Shown in pieces: positions 32,595 through 33,152 of a stretch of DNA of 33,152 bases. The notes below the pieces were generated by a model, which saw nothing but the letters and a program-made list of their open reading frames with translations, did not search any database and had not been told where the DNA came from. The stretch is from Sphingobium xenophagum NBRC 107872 (lineage in GTDB: Bacteria > Pseudomonadota > Alphaproteobacteria > Sphingomonadales > Sphingomonadaceae), in contig NZ_BARE01000035.1 of the NCBI RefSeq assembly GCF_000367345.1, forward strand, positions 1 to 33,152. The letters are read 5' to 3'. The first letter of the stretch is position 1. Every line of letters begins with the position of its first letter. Made by a program: the position numbers and the translations under genes.

Positions 32595-32753
32595 TTACGC
32601 GCCGCACCGGCTGTCGTCGGACCAGGGGGCCGACCAATGGATTGAATGCAGCACGCGAAATGCCTGCATGATCCGTGCAATCAGCCGGTCGATCCCGGCG
32701 CTGGCTTCGCGATGATGGTCCGTCCACAATCGGGCGTCATACTGGTCGCGCAT
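32595..32753 (-). CDS. small hypothetical protein upstream of otsB (52 residues)
   Basis: From ATG 32751-32753 with AAAGGA eight bases upstream: MRDQYDARLWTDHHREASAG then IDRLIARIMQAFRVLHSIHW and SAPWSDDSRCGA. It is predicted mostly helical, soluble, and rich in Arg, His and Trp. I recall similar short MRDQYD-type proteins in sphingomonads but cannot name a function. It lies 61 bp upstream of the chosen otsB start on the same strand and may belong to the trehalose unit. It is divergent from the LysR gene. Confidence 0.6.
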   Translation of the reverse strand: MRDQYDARLWTDHHREASAGIDRLIARIMQAFRVLHSIHWSAPWSDDSRCGA

Positions 32754-32847
32754 GGTCGCGATCCTTTCGATTGAAATGGTGCATGTGTGCGAAGCGACCA
32801 ATGCGCCTGTTCCGTAACGACATCCAACAAAAGCATGGACAGTGATA

Positions 32848-32862
32848 ATAAGCTCCCCTTAT
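32848..32862. promoter_or_regulatory. candidate LysR-type operator (T-N11-A palindrome)
   Basis: ATAAGCTCCCCTTAT is a perfect 5-bp inverted repeat with a five-base spacer and contains T-N11-A, the LysR-type operator pattern. It ends 8 bp before the LysR start, in the 117-bp divergent spacer to the 52-residue ORF. Autoregulation at such a position is common for the family. The match is short. Confidence 0.4.
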
Positions 32863-32870
32863 GGAAAGCC

Positions 32871-33152
32871 ATGTCCGCCTTGCCTCCGCTCTCCGCCGTT
32901 CGGGTGTTCGAAGCCGCTGCCCGGCTCGAAAATTTCACCGCCGCCGCGCAGGAACTGGGCATGACCCAGGCGGCGGTCAGCTATCAGGTCAAGTTGCTGG
33001 AGGACCGGCTGGGGCTGAGCCTGTTCCAGCGCGCTGGCCGCCGGGTGCTTCTTACCGACAAGGGACGGGAAATCGCGCCGGTCATCATCCGCGCTTTCGA
33101 CCAGATGCGGCAGGGCTTTGCCGCTCTGGCGCAGGATCATTCGATGGTCGGC
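32871..33152 (+). CDS. LysR-family transcriptional regulator, N-terminal part, cut by window edge
   Basis: 94 codons from ATG 32871 are open to the window end. MSALPPLSAVRVFEAAARLE then NFTAAAQELGMTQAAVSYQVKLLEDRLGLSLFQRAGRRVLLTDKG is a complete LysR winged helix-turn-helix followed by the linker helix. The LPPLSAVRVFEAAARL start resembles the GcvA branch. The effector domain is outside the window, so target and ligand are unknown. A possible ATG at 32861 is out of frame. It is divergent from the 52-residue ORF and the ots genes, which would be the first targets to test. Confidence 0.9.
   Translation, partial: MSALPPLSAVRVFEAAARLENFTAAAQELGMTQAAVSYQVKLLEDRLGLSLFQRAGRRVLLTDKGREIAPVIIRAFDQMRQGFAALAQDHSMVG

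Noticed and set aside
32754..32870. Possible EcfG (general stress sigma) promoter on the minus strand upstream of the 52-residue ORF
   Set aside because: GGAAC is present but at the expected spacing the -10 reads CGCA where CGTT is needed, so the match is too weak to annotate.

Overview
The window looks like chromosomal DNA of a sphingomonad-type alphaproteobacterium (Sphingobium/Sphingomonas/Sphingopyxis group). The DNA is GC-rich, gcrA and FixL/FixJ are present, and protein after protein resembles sphingomonad versions. This assignment is from memory of the families; no database was searched. I see no rRNA, tRNA, CRISPR array, prophage or insertion sequence.

Layout. (1) 1-1974: the 5' part of a CoxE-like VWA gene on the minus strand and a divergent soluble chemoreceptor-like gene. 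(2) 2072-13347: one continuous plus-strand low-oxygen respiration block. It holds a universal stress protein, the haem-PAS kinase FixL, the regulator FixJ, an Fe-S Fnr/FixK-type regulator, the cbb3 oxidase genes ccoN, ccoO, ccoQ and ccoP, and the assembly genes ccoG, ccoH, ccoI and ccoS, most of them overlapping or tightly spaced. A nearly invariant 17-bp sequence (GCCCG-N3-AGGGACATT) lies once before each of the three transcription units: usp-fixLJ, fnr and ccoN. This is the most notable observation here and suggests a self-contained oxygen-sensing circuit. (3) 13373-16620: a serine hydrolase of the beta-lactamase fold, translationally coupled behind parE. (4) 16781-18394: an outer-membrane beta-barrel gene and gcrA, convergent on a shared bidirectional terminator. 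(5) 18510-19496: an ABC-2 permease without a partner ATPase, and a small convergent membrane ORF. (6) 19705-25285: an exopolysaccharide segment. WecB and WecC make UDP-ManNAcA; Wza and a Wzc-type tyrosine kinase handle export and chain length. No glycosyltransferase lies beside them. (7) 25337-28501: purine genes purQ, purS and purC on the minus strand, split by a plus-strand segment with a 49-residue membrane ORF and a TauE/SafE permease. A 43-residue ORF lies upstream of purC. (8) 28511-32753: trehalose metabolism (otsA, a GH15 glucoamylase/trehalase-like gene and otsB) plus a 52-residue ORF. (9) 32871 to the end: a LysR-type regulator cut by the window edge, with a T-N11-A palindrome just before its start.

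How the genes work together. Under low oxygen FixL would phosphorylate FixJ, which would activate its own operon, the Fnr gene and the oxidase. Fnr adds a second, Fe-S-based oxygen input, and a possible Fnr box lies just upstream of ccoN. CcoNOQP forms the high-affinity terminal oxidase, and CcoG/H/I/S provide copper reduction, copper transport and assembly.

Two palindromic intergenic repeats (20831-20999 and 27371-27446) look like the short repeats scattered through sphingomonad genomes. Most of the window is core metabolism with conventional gene content. The regulatory DNA and the small ORFs are the parts most worth a second look.
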